Of a DNA stretch of 64,000 bases, positions 1-9,078 are shown in pieces. Origin of the DNA: Marinicellulosiphila megalodicopiae. Lineage in GTDB: Bacteria > Pseudomonadota > Gammaproteobacteria > Pseudomonadales > Natronospirillaceae. Position 1 is the stretch's first letter, and each line of letters starts with the position of its first letter. The stretch is taken from contig NZ_AP023087.1 in assembly GCF_045862395.1 (NCBI RefSeq), positions 1,116,001 through 1,180,000 on the forward strand, written 5' to 3'. The notes below the pieces were generated by a model. The model worked only from the letters and a program-made list of their open reading frames with translations. It was not told where the DNA came from and made no database searches. The translations under genes were made by a program, and so were the position numbers.

Positions 1-1
1 T

Positions 2-2041
2 TATGGCGGAGACTTAAATGACGGTCGTCGTCCATTGTCTAAATTTATTGCAGGTGACAACAACACATTAGAAGGCCATCTTGATGAAGCGGCCGCTCAG
101 CAAGACGCATTAGCAGTGGAAGGCATCAAACCACCGATGACCGCTGTGATTATTGTGTATAACTTACCTGACAGAGATTGCGCCGCATTAGCATCAAACG
201 GTCAGTTAAATGAAACCAAAGATGGTCCTGATGCTGACTCATTACCAGATGGCACGGGACTTGAGCTATATAAAACGGAATATATTGACGTCATTAAACA
301 GGCGTTTGCTTTGTATCCTGATATTCGAATTGTGGCGATGTTAGAGCCAGACGGATATCCAAATATGATCACAAACATCGATCCGTTTGTTACCGCAACC
401 GATGATTGTAATGCTGTCAATGAAGCTGGGGTTTATAAAGATGGTCTTCAATACGCAATCAACGCATTTCATGATATGCCAAACGTTTACACCTACATCG
501 ACATTGGTCACTCAGGCTGGTTAGGTTGGGACAGTTTAGATACCGACAACCTTCAGCGCTCAGTTATTGGCTTTACCGATCTAGTTGCCGGTGCCACTGA
601 ATCGGGCGACTTAGGTGCCATTCGTGGATTTGCATCAAACACATCAGGTTACACCCCCCTTCAAGAGCCCTATGTTTCATCTGAACACAGCGCCCGTCAA
701 AACCTAGTGCCATTTTATGAATGGAACCGTCATGTCGACGAACTGAGTTTTATCGATACCATGTACAAACGCTTTACGATAGGTGACGTTGCAAAAGGCG
801 ATGGTTCTACGGTTAGAGTGATTGAGGGTCAAGGTTTCCCTGAGAACTTAGGCTTTATTATCGATACTGCGCGTAATGGCTGGGGTGGACCTAACCGTCC
901 ATCTGGCGAAGGCGCGCCCATTCAAAAAGACGATGCGGCTTATCGAATAGACACGCGCGTTCATCGTGGTCACTGGTGTAATGTGAACAACGCAGGTATT
1001 GGTGAAATTCCACAAGCTGCACCGGATGCTACTCGTCCTTATCTAGATGCGTATTTTTGGATGAAACCACCTGGTGAGTCCGACGGTATTTCATCATTAA
1101 CCGATGGCGCAAACGACGAAGGTAAATCATACGACCCAATGTGTGGTGGCGAAGCTAGCAACTCAACAGGCATTGCGGCAAATGTGATTCAAGGCGCGCC
1201 TCACGCAGGGCATTGGTTCCATGAGCAGTTCATCATGTTAATCGAAAATGCCTATCCTCCATTAGGTGTAAAAGCCCCTCAAGGTGGATCGGATGCCGCT
1301 TCTTTTGTTGATGATTTTAACAGCTACAACGTGGCAGGCACTCCACAAGGCATTTGGACTGAGGAGCTAAAAGGAGAAGCATCATTAGAAGTGGTGGATG
1401 ACGTATATTATGGTTTGGTTGGTAATGCGGTTAAATTTTCAGCCGCTGAACAAGACCGCAACAACGACATGATCGCAACGATTAACCTTGCCGAAGAAGA
1501 CATTGAAAGCACAGCCACTAACCAATATGGTCGAGTACGTATCAATGGCATAGATACCGGTGAATATGAAGAAGCCCAATGGAATTTCTTAACATTTAAA
1601 GGCTCAAAATCGTCACGCCAATGGTGGAATATGCAGTGGGGTATTGGCGGTTATGAAGGGTATTTATCAGCCTCTGTAACGGTGGCAAACGGCAATGGCG
1701 CCGCTGAATGTCAGCTTGTGTCTTCTACCCCTATTCCAAAAGATGAATGGGCCTGTGTGGAATGGCACATGGACGTGAACAACAACACTTTAAGTATTTG
1801 GTCAGATGGCGAGCTAGTTGAAGATCTATTAATTGATATCAACAGCCCAGGTTGCTCAAGTGAGTCGTGGATTGCACCGGATTCAATAACTGGTGTGTCG
1901 TTGGGACTTGCTCGTTACCGCCCAACTAACAGTCAGCAAGTGGTTCCTGAAACCGAACCTAAGCCAGATGTAAGTGTTATTATGGATGACTTTGCCATTG
2001 GTGGCAGTCGTTTAGGGTGTAATAACGTTCGCACACAATAG
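2..2041 (+). CDS. Glycoside hydrolase family 6 cellulase, 5' end outside window
   Basis: This is the C-terminal part of a secreted cellulase (GH6, inverting beta-1,4-glucanase/cellobiohydrolase). The frame is open to the left edge, so the real start and signal peptide lie upstream; the in-frame TTG at 35 should not be taken as the start. Both GH6 signatures are visible: the VYNLPDRDCAALASNG block (about nt 158-205) and the LEPD block with the proton-donor Asp at nt 350-352. The stretches around YIDIGHSGWLGW and GFASNTSGY are also typical of GH6. After a linker near nt 1270, the last 240 residues form a beta-rich domain (FVDDFNSYNV onwards) that looks like a concanavalin/LamG-type module; this is inference. 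It may bind carbohydrate. The family call is firm; exo versus endo mode cannot be decided here. Confidence 0.93.
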   Translation, partial: YGGDLNDGRRPLSKFIAGDNNTLEGHLDEAAAQQDALAVEGIKPPMTAVIIVYNLPDRDCAALASNGQLNETKDGPDADSLPDGTGLELYKTEYIDVIKQAFALYPDIRIVAMLEPDGYPNMITNIDPFVTATDDCNAVNEAGVYKDGLQYAINAFHDMPNVYTYIDIGHSGWLGWDSLDTDNLQRSVIGFTDLVAGATESGDLGAIRGFASNTSGYTPLQEPYVSSEHSARQNLVPFYEWNRHVDELSFIDTMYKRFTIGDVAKGDGSTVRVIEGQGFPENLGFIIDTARNGWGGPNRPSGEGAPIQKDDAAYRIDTRVHRGHWCNVNNAGIGEIPQAAPDATRPYLDAYFWMKPPGESDGISSLTDGANDEGKSYDPMCGGEASNSTGIAANVIQGAPHAGHWFHEQFIMLIENAYPPLGVKAPQGGSDAASFVDDFNSYNVAGTPQGIWTEELKGEASLEVVDDVYYGLVGNAVKFSAAEQDRNNDMIATINLAEEDIESTATNQYGRVRINGIDTGEYEEAQWNFLTFKGSKSSRQWWNMQWGIGGYEGYLSASVTVANGNGAAECQLVSSTPIPKDEWACVEWHMDVNNNTLSIWSDGELVEDLLIDINSPGCSSESWIAPDSITGVSLGLARYRPTNSQQVVPETEPKPDVSVIMDDFAIGGSRLGCNNVRTQ

Positions 2042-2063
2042 GCAAAAATGAATACCAAAAACC

Positions 2064-2091
2064 CCAGTCTAATTTATTAGGCTGGTTTTTT
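2064..2091 (+). terminator. Rho-independent terminator after GH6 gene
   Basis: A 9-bp stem (CCAGTCTAA / TTAGGCTGG, one G-U pair) with a TTTA loop is followed by six T residues, 22 bp after the cellulase stop codon. Confidence 0.85.
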
Positions 2092-2497
2092 ATGAGTAGT
2101 TCAAATCAAGACTTCCCCCACACGTTTTGTGGATTTTATTAGGAAATATAGAACACATAGAAAGGAAAAAACATTGAAGGAAAACTGAAGAGACATTTGA
2201 CGAAATGAAAAAGCGGCTTAGAATCCTTCCTGTTTTACTTGACCAGTATATTTTCTAATCTCTTATAGAAAACTAGGGATTAAACATGGAGCTCAAATAT
2301 TTGTCGGGGACTAAAATTAGGCTGTCTTTGTTAAAAATATTGTTAAAAATATCAAATTTATACCTAAATTGATCGCAATATATACGACAGCCAATAATGA
2401 ACTTCAATTACAAATAATTGCTGCAATTATGACTAAGTTACAAAATCATAGCGCCTTAGCGCTTAAGATGTATCAATTAGGTGATTTATGCGACGCA
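2092..2497. other. Intergenic stretch with a possible small coding remnant
   Basis: No convincing gene lies here. A 12-bp direct repeat (TTGTTAAAAATA) occurs near 2328-2351. On the plus strand a frame of 62 codons (2321-2506) is open and reads in a protein-like way, with hydrophobic and Leu/Gln-rich stretches. It has no ATG near its 5' end and no ribosome site, and its end overlaps the promoter of the next gene. It could be a gene remnant or chance. Confidence 0.3.
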
Positions 2498-2525
2498 TTG
2501 ACATAGAATGCCCCTAACTTAAAAT
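2498..2525 (+). promoter_or_regulatory. Sigma-70 promoter of the DEAD-box helicase gene
   Basis: A perfect -35 TTGACA (2498-2503) and a -10 TAAAAT (2520-2525) are separated by 16 bp. Transcription would start near 2532 and give a leader of about 30 nt before the GTG start codon. Confidence 0.65.
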
Positions 2526-2562
2526 CCACCTATTAATCGATCCAACACAAAGAGAGACTATC

Positions 2563-4098
2563 GTGACTCAAGACAAAACTAAACCATCTTGGACATTAGA
2601 ACAATTTGTTGTAGAAGAACAAGAAGGTAAATCGCGCTTTCACGATTTTGAATTACCAATACAAGTTATGCGCGCTATATCTGATTTGGGATATGAATAT
2701 GCCAGTCCCATTCAAGCTCAAACCCTACCATTTGGTTTAGCTGGTATGGATTGCGTTGGTAAAGCACAAACAGGTACAGGTAAAACAGCCGCTTTTTTAC
2801 TGACCTTAATTACCGACTTTTTAGATAATCCATTAAAAAAACAATACGACTCAGAGCCTCGCAGCATAATTTTAGCCCCAACACGTGAATTAGCCATGCA
2901 AATTGCCGACGATGCAAAATTGTTATGTAAATACACTAAGCTAAAAGTAGTGACTATTGTGGGTGGGATGGATTTTGAAAAACAAAAACAATCTCTAGAG
3001 CAAGATACTATTGATATATTAGTGGCAACGCCTGGCAGATTAATTGATTTCATCAAACGTAAATCAGTATTTTTAGATCAAGTTGAAACCTTGGTTATTG
3101 ATGAGGCGGATCGTATGTTGGATATGGGGTTTATTCCTGATATTAAACAGATCGTTCGTGCTACCCCTAAAAAAGAAGATAGACACACATTATTATATTC
3201 GGCGACATTCACAGATGATGTTTTAAATTTAGCAAAAGCTTGGACAATTGACGCTCAAATGGTTGAAGTGGTCAGTGATGTACAAACTTCAGATAACGTA
3301 GATCAAAAAGTATATTTAGTATCCAACGAAGAAAAATACCCATTATTGCTGTCTACTTTAAAAGGTGAGGATGTCGAGCGTGTCATCGTGTTTGCTAATC
3401 GCCGTGATTTGGTTCGTAAACTTCAAGAAAAATTGAAAAAAGATGGCCTAACCTGTGAAATGTTGTCTGGTGAAATCCCTCAGGCAAAACGTGTGAAAAC
3501 ATTAGAAAAATTCAAAGCCGGTAAATTGAAGTATTTAGTGGCAACCGATGTTGCAGGTCGTGGTATTCACATCGATGGCATCAGTCATGTTGTTAACTTC
3601 ACATTACCTGAAGTCGCTGAAGATTATGTACACCGTATTGGTCGTACGGGTCGAGCTGGTAAAAAAGGCACATCTGTAAGTTTTGCCTGTGAAGATGATT
3701 CATTCTTATTGCCTGAAATTGAAAAATACATTGGGCAAAAACTAAAAGCTGAATATCCGCCAGAGCCTAATGCAGAAAAGCCTGAAGTGGTTGAAGCAAA
3801 AGTTGAAACGCCAACTGAAGTAAAAGCAGAAATAAAAGCTGAGCCTGTTGCAACTGAGTTAAAAACTGAAACACCTGTTGCTGATGAAACTAAAGTTGAA
3901 GAAGCTAAAGTTGAAGAGGCTAAAGTTGAAGAAGCTAAAGTTGAAGCAGCACCTGTCGCTGAGCTAAAAGTGGAAACAGCTGCACAAACGGCTAAGCCTG
4001 TTGAAGCAACTCCTAATGCTGAAACGCCAGTTGATGTCAAAGTGGAGCAATCACCTTCTGAAGTTAAACCTGAAGTTAAACCTGAAGAAAAAGCTTAA
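2563..4098 (+). CDS. DEAD-box ATP-dependent RNA helicase, RhlB-like, with acidic repeat tail
   Basis: This protein of 511 residues unwinds RNA using ATP and probably acts in ribosome assembly or mRNA turnover. It starts with GTG behind a weak purine-rich site. The helicase core covers about residues 25-400: Q motif (PIQAQ), motif I AQTGTGKT, Ia PTRELA, II DEAD, III SAT and VI HRIGRTGR. Core similarity is closest to RhlB/RhlE-type enzymes. The last 110 residues are a low-complexity tail of Glu, Lys, Val, Ala and Pro with repeated KVEEA units, probably disordered and partly encoded by a DNA tandem repeat. The tail takes the place of the basic tail usual in RhlE/RhlB relatives, so its partners may differ. 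The gene stands alone between a promoter and a terminator. Confidence 0.9.
   Translation: MTQDKTKPSWTLEQFVVEEQEGKSRFHDFELPIQVMRAISDLGYEYASPIQAQTLPFGLAGMDCVGKAQTGTGKTAAFLLTLITDFLDNPLKKQYDSEPRSIILAPTRELAMQIADDAKLLCKYTKLKVVTIVGGMDFEKQKQSLEQDTIDILVATPGRLIDFIKRKSVFLDQVETLVIDEADRMLDMGFIPDIKQIVRATPKKEDRHTLLYSATFTDDVLNLAKAWTIDAQMVEVVSDVQTSDNVDQKVYLVSNEEKYPLLLSTLKGEDVERVIVFANRRDLVRKLQEKLKKDGLTCEMLSGEIPQAKRVKTLEKFKAGKLKYLVATDVAGRGIHIDGISHVVNFTLPEVAEDYVHRIGRTGRAGKKGTSVSFACEDDSFLLPEIEKYIGQKLKAEYPPEPNAEKPEVVEAKVETPTEVKAEIKAEPVATELKTETPVADETKVEEAKVEEAKVEEAKVEAAPVAELKVETAAQTAKPVEATPNAETPVDVKVEQSPSEVKPEVKPEEKA
3889..3948 (+). repeat. 15-bp tandem repeat coding KVEEA units
   Basis: Four in-frame copies of a 15-bp unit (GCTAAAGTTGAAGAA type) lie in the helicase tail. 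Because the unit is a multiple of three, copy-number changes would alter tail length without frameshift. Confidence 0.9.
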
Positions 4099-4106
4099 CT
4101 TTAAAA

Positions 4107-4156
4107 AATGAAAAAGAAATAGTAACGTGATCGTTGTATTTCTTTTTCATTCATTT
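4107..4156 (+). terminator. Strong hairpin terminator after helicase gene
   Basis: The arms at 4107-4121 and 4137-4151 are a perfect 15-bp inverted repeat with a 15-nt loop. T-rich sequence follows. The stem is A/T-rich, so it may work in both directions. Confidence 0.75.
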
Positions 4157-4205
4157 TTCAAAATAATCCTTTCTAAAATTAAAAATCTTCCAAATCTTAA
4201 AAACT

Positions 4206-5288
4206 ATGAATATTCTCGCTGATGAAAATATGCCTTATATTGAACAATTATTAGCGCCGTTAAACGCTAATATTCAATTTAAATCCGGCAGAAACATAAC
4301 CAATGACGATCTATCAAAAACCGATGTTTTGTTGGTTCGCTCGGTAACTCAAGTTAATTCCTCATTATTAAAAAACACCCCTGTTAAATTTATTGGCACT
4401 GCCACTATTGGTGTGGATCATATTGATTTGGATTATTGCCAAGCACAAAATATTCCCGTGGTATCAAGCCCTGGTTGTAACGCCGATGCAGTGGCCGACT
4501 ATGTGATTTGTGCATTGTTACAAGTAATTGATGATTTTAGTGGGCAAAATATTGGTGTGGTGGGTTTGGGTAATGTAGGCACAAAAGTAAGCCAACGATT
4601 AAAAGATTTGGGTGCAAATGTTGTGGGCTACGATCCATTTTTAAAAGAACATGACACAACATTAACCACATTAGATGATGTGCTAAATCAAGATATTATT
4701 TGCTGTCATGCTCCTAAAACAATGGGGGGTGAATTTCCTACGTTTCATTTATTAGATGAAAACAATATCAATAAAATAAAATCCTGTAGTATTTTGTTAA
4801 ATGCGGGGCGAGGTGAAGTGATTGATCAATCTGCATTATTAAACAGAATGCAAAAGCAAAATGACTTAACGTTATTAATGGATGTCTGGGAAAACGAGCC
4901 TCATATAAATATTGAGCTTATGCCATTTTGCAAAATAGCCACAGGCCATATTGCTGGATACTCACAACGAGGCAAAGTGAATGGTTCTCAAATGGTGGTA
5001 GAGGCACTTTTTAAGTTTTTAGATAAAATGGATTTGTTTAAAGCGTTAGATGTTTTAGAAATTAAAGACATTCAAAATCAAAATTTAAGCTTAAAACAGT
5101 TTTGTGAAAAGATGTATGACATCAAGCAAGATGATTCAAATTTTAGAGCTTCTCAGTTACATACTGACAGCCATATTCGCGGTGTTGAATTTGATCAATA
5201 CCGAAAAACCTATCCAATTCGTGATGAATTTATTCAGTATCGTTCACTTGACGCATCACTTATTAAAGCAGGGATGAAACATGTCTAA
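4206..5288 (+). CDS. pdxB: Erythronate-4-phosphate dehydrogenase
   Basis: PdxB oxidises 4-phospho-D-erythronate with a tightly bound nicotinamide cofactor in the DXP-dependent pyridoxal phosphate pathway. The 360 residues match the family length. The N-terminus (MNILADENMP) is characteristic. The Rossmann glycine motif GLGNVG lies near residue 120. The D-2-hydroxyacid dehydrogenase catalytic set is present: Arg in NAGRGEVID, Glu in the ENEPH region and His in TGHIAGYS. The C-terminal PdxB dimerisation region with the GVEFDQYRKTYPIRDEF stretch is intact. The stop overlaps the start of the following methyltransferase gene by 8 bp, so the two are translationally coupled. Confidence 0.96.
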   Translation: MNILADENMPYIEQLLAPLNANIQFKSGRNITNDDLSKTDVLLVRSVTQVNSSLLKNTPVKFIGTATIGVDHIDLDYCQAQNIPVVSSPGCNADAVADYVICALLQVIDDFSGQNIGVVGLGNVGTKVSQRLKDLGANVVGYDPFLKEHDTTLTTLDDVLNQDIICCHAPKTMGGEFPTFHLLDENNINKIKSCSILLNAGRGEVIDQSALLNRMQKQNDLTLLMDVWENEPHINIELMPFCKIATGHIAGYSQRGKVNGSQMVVEALFKFLDKMDLFKALDVLEIKDIQNQNLSLKQFCEKMYDIKQDDSNFRASQLHTDSHIRGVEFDQYRKTYPIRDEFIQYRSLDASLIKAGMKHV

Positions 5289-6180
5289 ACAAATATTAGA
5301 TCCTCAACAATTTGCAAAATTAATTCAATCTCGAATTTCTATGACCGATCAAGCAGTGCGTCTGTTTCATGGTCGTGGCGGCTGTTATGAAGGGTTGGAA
5401 TTTAATATTGATTATTACCCTCCTTATTTACACTGGCGTTTTTATGAACAACAAGACAATGTTGATGAATTAATAAATGCGCTAGAATTTTTGGGTGTCG
5501 AGAAAAAACAGCACATTTTACAGAATCGTTTTGAACAGGGCTCGCCCATTTCGATGCTAGAAGGTGAGTTGATTGATCAGTGGAAAACCAAAGAGCTGGA
5601 TGTTGAGTATCATTTAAAGCTGGATAAACAAAACCCAGGCATATTTTTAGATATGCAAAACGGCAAGCAATTTGTAAAAGACTTTGCCAAGGACAAAAAG
5701 ATTTTAAATTTGTTTTCTTATACCTGCGCGTTTTCATTGGTAGCCTGTGCAGGTGGCGCGAAAGAAGTCATAAATGTGGATATGTCCGCAGGTGTATTAA
5801 AAGAAGGGCAAAAAAACCATCAGCTCAATAACTTCACACAAAAGGTTCGATATTTAAAGCACAACATTATGAAGTCCTTTGGTAAATTAGAACGACTTGG
5901 CCCTTATGATTTAGTTGTGATTGACCCGCCTTCTTTTCAGCGTGGCAGTTTTGAAGCGTTACGTCATTATGCGAAAACCGTAAGACGCGCCAGTGAATTT
6001 GATTGTACTGACTATTTATTTTGTTTAAATGATCCAAAGGTGCATGTTGATGAATTTAAAAAGTGGATTGCCAGTGAGCAAGAAAATTTAGTCTTTGTTA
6101 AAAGAATTGATAACCCTCAATGGTTAGAGGAAATAGATGACAATTACAGTTTGAAGGTTTTGCATTATGTTAAACAATAA
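5281..6180 (+). CDS. Class I SAM-dependent methyltransferase, COG1092/RlmI-like
   Basis: This cytoplasmic protein of 299 residues probably methylates rRNA or another RNA. The catalytic domain has the SAM-binding motif I ILNLFSYTCAFSLVA (about residue 140), the acidic motif II NVDMS and motif IV VIDPPSF, as in the YccW/RlmI and RlmK group. The N-terminal 120 residues lack the PUA domain of RlmI, so the exact substrate is unknown. It overlaps pdxB upstream and the GFA gene downstream (14 bp), so it belongs to the pdxB operon. The methyltransferase call is firm; the substrate is not. Confidence 0.85.
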   Translation: MSKQILDPQQFAKLIQSRISMTDQAVRLFHGRGGCYEGLEFNIDYYPPYLHWRFYEQQDNVDELINALEFLGVEKKQHILQNRFEQGSPISMLEGELIDQWKTKELDVEYHLKLDKQNPGIFLDMQNGKQFVKDFAKDKKILNLFSYTCAFSLVACAGGAKEVINVDMSAGVLKEGQKNHQLNNFTQKVRYLKHNIMKSFGKLERLGPYDLVVIDPPSFQRGSFEALRHYAKTVRRASEFDCTDYLFCLNDPKVHVDEFKKWIASEQENLVFVKRIDNPQWLEEIDDNYSLKVLHYVKQ

Positions 6181-6631
6181 TCAATCACGCGAGAATCCAG
6201 AAAGCTATTGTGGCAGTTGTTTGTGCGGTCAAATTACCTATCAGCTTAATCAGTCTTATTTTGAACCATTAGCCCATTGTCATTGCACGATGTGTCGTAA
6301 ATTTCACGGTGCGGCGTTTGCAAGTTTAATGACTGTGGATAAATCTAAACTTGTATTTTTATCAGGCGAGTCATTATTAAAAACCTTTGAATGTGAACGT
6401 GACAGCGTTAAAACAAAAAGACGTTTTTGTGGTGAATGTGGCAGCAGTTTATTGTTTGAATCATCATTTAACACTGAACAAAATACAGTTGAGTTAGCCA
6501 TTGCATCACTGGATCAACCCATAGAAATATTTGTAGACGGTCATATTTACACAAAAGATAAAGCAAATTGGTTTGATATTAATGACACCTTGCCAAAATA
6601 TTCCTGTTATAGAGGAAGTGAATTGGCATGA
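6167..6631 (+). CDS. GFA / CENP-V domain zinc protein
   Basis: This is a small protein (154 aa) of the glutathione-dependent formaldehyde-activating enzyme (GFA)-like family. The zinc ligands are visible as CGSCLCG near residue 16, CHCTMC near residue 39 and CGECG near residue 88, the usual CxxCxC / CxxC pattern of a beta-tent fold. Many members are not formaldehyde enzymes, so the reaction is unassigned. The gene overlaps its neighbours on both sides, in the run from pdxB to the DUF2333 gene. Confidence 0.88.
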   Translation: MLNNNQSRENPESYCGSCLCGQITYQLNQSYFEPLAHCHCTMCRKFHGAAFASLMTVDKSKLVFLSGESLLKTFECERDSVKTKRRFCGECGSSLLFESSFNTEQNTVELAIASLDQPIEIFVDGHIYTKDKANWFDINDTLPKYSCYRGSELA

Positions 6632-7137
6632 CTTTGGTCCAAAAACAAAAATGGCTAAAAATTGGCAGTGTGGGTTTAACCGTTTTAAGCGTGTCATTGC
6701 TTTTTATTGCATTAAGTCAGCCTTTTATACGAATAACTAAATTAATGTTATTTAATAAAGATACATCGTTACTGAAAGGATTTTTTGCGATGTTTGAAGA
6801 AGGTGAGTGGTTATTGCTGCTGATTGTTTTAATGTTAACGGTTGTTTTGCCATTGTGTAAAATTATCACTTATGGCATGTTGCCCTTTGTGGTATCTGCT
6901 TTACAATCGCGACTTCTAAACGTGTTGAATGTTTTATCTAAATGGGCGATGCTTGATGTGTTTGTCGTGGCTATACTTGTTGTAACCGTTAAACTTGGAG
7001 CGCTGGCTCAAGTGAGCTTACTTCCTGGTTTTTATTGGTTTATAGCAACATTATTTAGCTCATACTTATTGGCGTTTTGGGTGCAATATTTTAGACAGGT
7101 TGAATCAAATTCAGGCAAAGAACAGGAAAGCATATGA
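6628..7137 (+). CDS. PqiA-family inner-membrane protein
   Basis: The 169-residue protein has four predicted membrane segments (about 12-31, 59-81, 106-127 and 134-153). Its layout is that of one half of the paraquat-inducible protein A family, including the conserved PLCKIITYG stretch after the second helix. E. coli PqiA/YebS have two such halves and work with MCE proteins in lipid transport. This is a single-domain form with no pqiB-like gene beside it. The start overlaps the GFA gene by 4 bp and its end overlaps the DUF2333 gene by 4 bp. Confidence 0.85.
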   Translation: MTLVQKQKWLKIGSVGLTVLSVSLLFIALSQPFIRITKLMLFNKDTSLLKGFFAMFEEGEWLLLLIVLMLTVVLPLCKIITYGMLPFVVSALQSRLLNVLNVLSKWAMLDVFVVAILVVTVKLGALAQVSLLPGFYWFIATLFSSYLLAFWVQYFRQVESNSGKEQESI

Positions 7138-8216
7138 TAGAAAATAATGAGAATACTCAGTCAGATTCAGCCTCAGAGCAATCTTTTGAGCCAAATTCAC
7201 AACAATCCAAATGGCAGGTAATTAAATCGAAATTGTCATTTGATGGAGATCATTCAATTAAACATCCAAAGTCCATCTTATTTGTATTGTCTATATTAGT
7301 TCTTATTCAAATTATTTATGGTTTGTATGTTTCACAAAATCCTAATGTATTTGATGTGAAACAAACCGCACAAAATTCTTACGAATTAACAGGTCATACT
7401 GCTTTAATGCCAATAGGGTATACAAGTACCGTTACCCTAACTGAAATTGCAGGCACGTTAATAAATAAACCTGGTGGCTACATCACTAACGACATTTTTC
7501 CGTTGAGTTTGATTTTAGATAATATGCCTAATTGGGAGTTTGGTGTGTTGGTTCAAGTTCGAGATTTCTCAAGTGTGATGCGTCAAGATTTCAGCCGTTC
7601 CCAAAACAATTCAACCGAAGATCCTAATTTATCATTAGCTGAACCATCATTTAACCAAGACAGCAATAAATGGATTTTTCCTGCTACAGAAAAAGTCATT
7701 AAAGAAGGTATTGGGTTTACTAAAGCGTATCAAGCAAATTTAGCTAATCCTGAATTAAAGGTGGCACAATTTTATGCTCGATCTGACAATTTAGTTGTTT
7801 GGCTTAAAAAAGTGGAGAGTCGTTTAGGTAGTTATTCTCAACGATTAAGCTCTGCTGTCGATCATCCAAATAAATCTGCTCAAACAGATGAGCAAGATAC
7901 ACCAAAAGTAACAAGTACCTGGACTCAAATTGATGATGTGTTTTATGAAGCAAGAGGAGCGAGTTGGGCTATTTTGCATTTGTTGAAATCTGCCCAAGTG
8001 GATTTTGATCAAGTATTAACGGATAAAAATGCCCACTTCATTTTGCAGCAAATTATTTTAGAACTGGAATCCACTCAACAAACGGTTTGGTCCCCTATTA
8101 TCTTAAATGGTGACGGATTTGGTATTGTAGCGAATCACTCTTTGGTGTTGGCAAACTATATCAGCAGAGCAAATGCTGCATTAAGTCAATTACAAAAGTT
8201 ATTAGAAAACGGCTGA
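7134..8216 (+). CDS. DUF2333 family membrane-anchored protein
   Basis: The protein has 360 residues: an acidic Ser/Gln-rich cytoplasmic N-terminus (about 1-45), one membrane helix (about 48-66) and a long periplasmic domain. The stretches YTSTVTLTEIAGTLINKPGGY, NDIFPLSLILDNMPNWEFGVL and the later GASWAILHLL region are typical of DUF2333, a proteobacterial family of unknown function. It is the last overlapping gene of the run that begins with pdxB. Position next to a PqiA-like protein suggests an envelope role, which is inference. Confidence 0.85.
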   Translation: MIENNENTQSDSASEQSFEPNSQQSKWQVIKSKLSFDGDHSIKHPKSILFVLSILVLIQIIYGLYVSQNPNVFDVKQTAQNSYELTGHTALMPIGYTSTVTLTEIAGTLINKPGGYITNDIFPLSLILDNMPNWEFGVLVQVRDFSSVMRQDFSRSQNNSTEDPNLSLAEPSFNQDSNKWIFPATEKVIKEGIGFTKAYQANLANPELKVAQFYARSDNLVVWLKKVESRLGSYSQRLSSAVDHPNKSAQTDEQDTPKVTSTWTQIDDVFYEARGASWAILHLLKSAQVDFDQVLTDKNAHFILQQIILELESTQQTVWSPIILNGDGFGIVANHSLVLANYISRANAALSQLQKLLENG

Positions 8217-8238
8217 TTCACACTTAAAAGAGAAAACC

Positions 8239-8904
8239 ATGAACGTCGAACAAGCCTTAGTAGCACGTCATAGCGCACGTGCTTTTTTATCTAAAAATGT
8301 TGATCAATCACTTATTGAAAAAATACTAAAATTTGCGCGTTTCGCACCGTCAGGTGTGAATGCCCAACCATGGAACGTGGCGGTAGTAAGTGGCAATAGT
8401 AAAAAAGTGCTTGATCAAAAACTAATGGCCGAATTTGATCATTCGGGTAAAGGCGAATTAACCTATCAATATTATCCGACCAATTGGATTGAACCTTTTA
8501 AATCTCGTCGAATAGCATGCGGTAAATTGATGTATGAAACTCTAGGGATCAAACGAGAAGATAAAATCGGTCAAATCGAGCAATGGAAGGCAAATTATCG
8601 AGCATTTGATGCCCCTGTTGTGATGTATTTCTTTTTAGATAAAAACATGCAAACAGGATCCTTTTTGGATTATGGCATGTTTATTCAGTCGATCATGCTT
8701 ATGGCCACACAAGAAGGGTTAGCAACTTGTCCTCAAGCTGCATTGGCTGAGTATCCTGAAATTATTATTCAGCATTTAAATAAGAATAATGACACCCAGC
8801 TTATTTGTGGGTTGGCATTAGGTTATGAAGATTGCGAGCATAAGGTTAATCAGTACCGTACGGATAAAATTGAGCTCGAGCAGTTTTGTGAGTTTTTTGA
8901 ATAA
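8239..8904 (+). CDS. Nitroreductase family FMN-dependent oxidoreductase
   Basis: This protein of 221 residues has the nitroreductase fold, in which FMN is bound at a dimer interface and NAD(P)H reduces nitro or quinone substrates. The N-terminal RHSARAF motif binds the FMN phosphate, and the FAPSGVNAQPWNVAVV block (about residues 35-50) is the family signature. The later GLATCPQAALAEYPEII and CGLALGYED stretches are also typical. It follows the DUF2333 gene by 22 bp with a good ribosome site (AAAAGAGAAA). The natural substrate is not known. Confidence 0.92.
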   Translation: MNVEQALVARHSARAFLSKNVDQSLIEKILKFARFAPSGVNAQPWNVAVVSGNSKKVLDQKLMAEFDHSGKGELTYQYYPTNWIEPFKSRRIACGKLMYETLGIKREDKIGQIEQWKANYRAFDAPVVMYFFLDKNMQTGSFLDYGMFIQSIMLMATQEGLATCPQAALAEYPEIIIQHLNKNNDTQLICGLALGYEDCEHKVNQYRTDKIELEQFCEFFE

Positions 8905-8999
8905 GAATTGTGCGAACCTTTAAAAGCTAACCTTGTATGCCTTTATAATAAAAAAAGCTACAATGCGTCACATTTTTAAGCCTGACTTGGGAACGAAAT

Positions 9000-9023
9000 T
9001 TGACATACTCTGTCAGGTATAAT
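9000..9023 (+). promoter_or_regulatory. -10 box and short inverted repeat upstream of ccmA
   Basis: A perfect TATAAT (9018-9023) lies 55 bp before ccmA. TTGACA at 9000-9005 is only 12 bp upstream, too close for a standard -35. The two overlap the inverted repeat TGACA-tactc-TGTCA (9001-9015), which could be an operator. The promoter call rests mainly on the -10. Confidence 0.4.
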
Positions 9024-9078
9024 CCATTGTGCTTTTTTTAATAATTTGGTGTGATAATGATTCTATTGAGTATGCAAG

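Noticed and set aside
3624..4040. Minus-strand frame of 138 codons in the helicase tail
   Set aside because: It is the mirror of the low-complexity KVEEA repeat and has a Ser/Thr/Val-only composition; the plus-strand gene explains it.
9000..9023. TTGACA and TATAAT as one complete promoter before ccmA
   Set aside because: The spacing is only 12 bp; only the -10 was kept, with low confidence.
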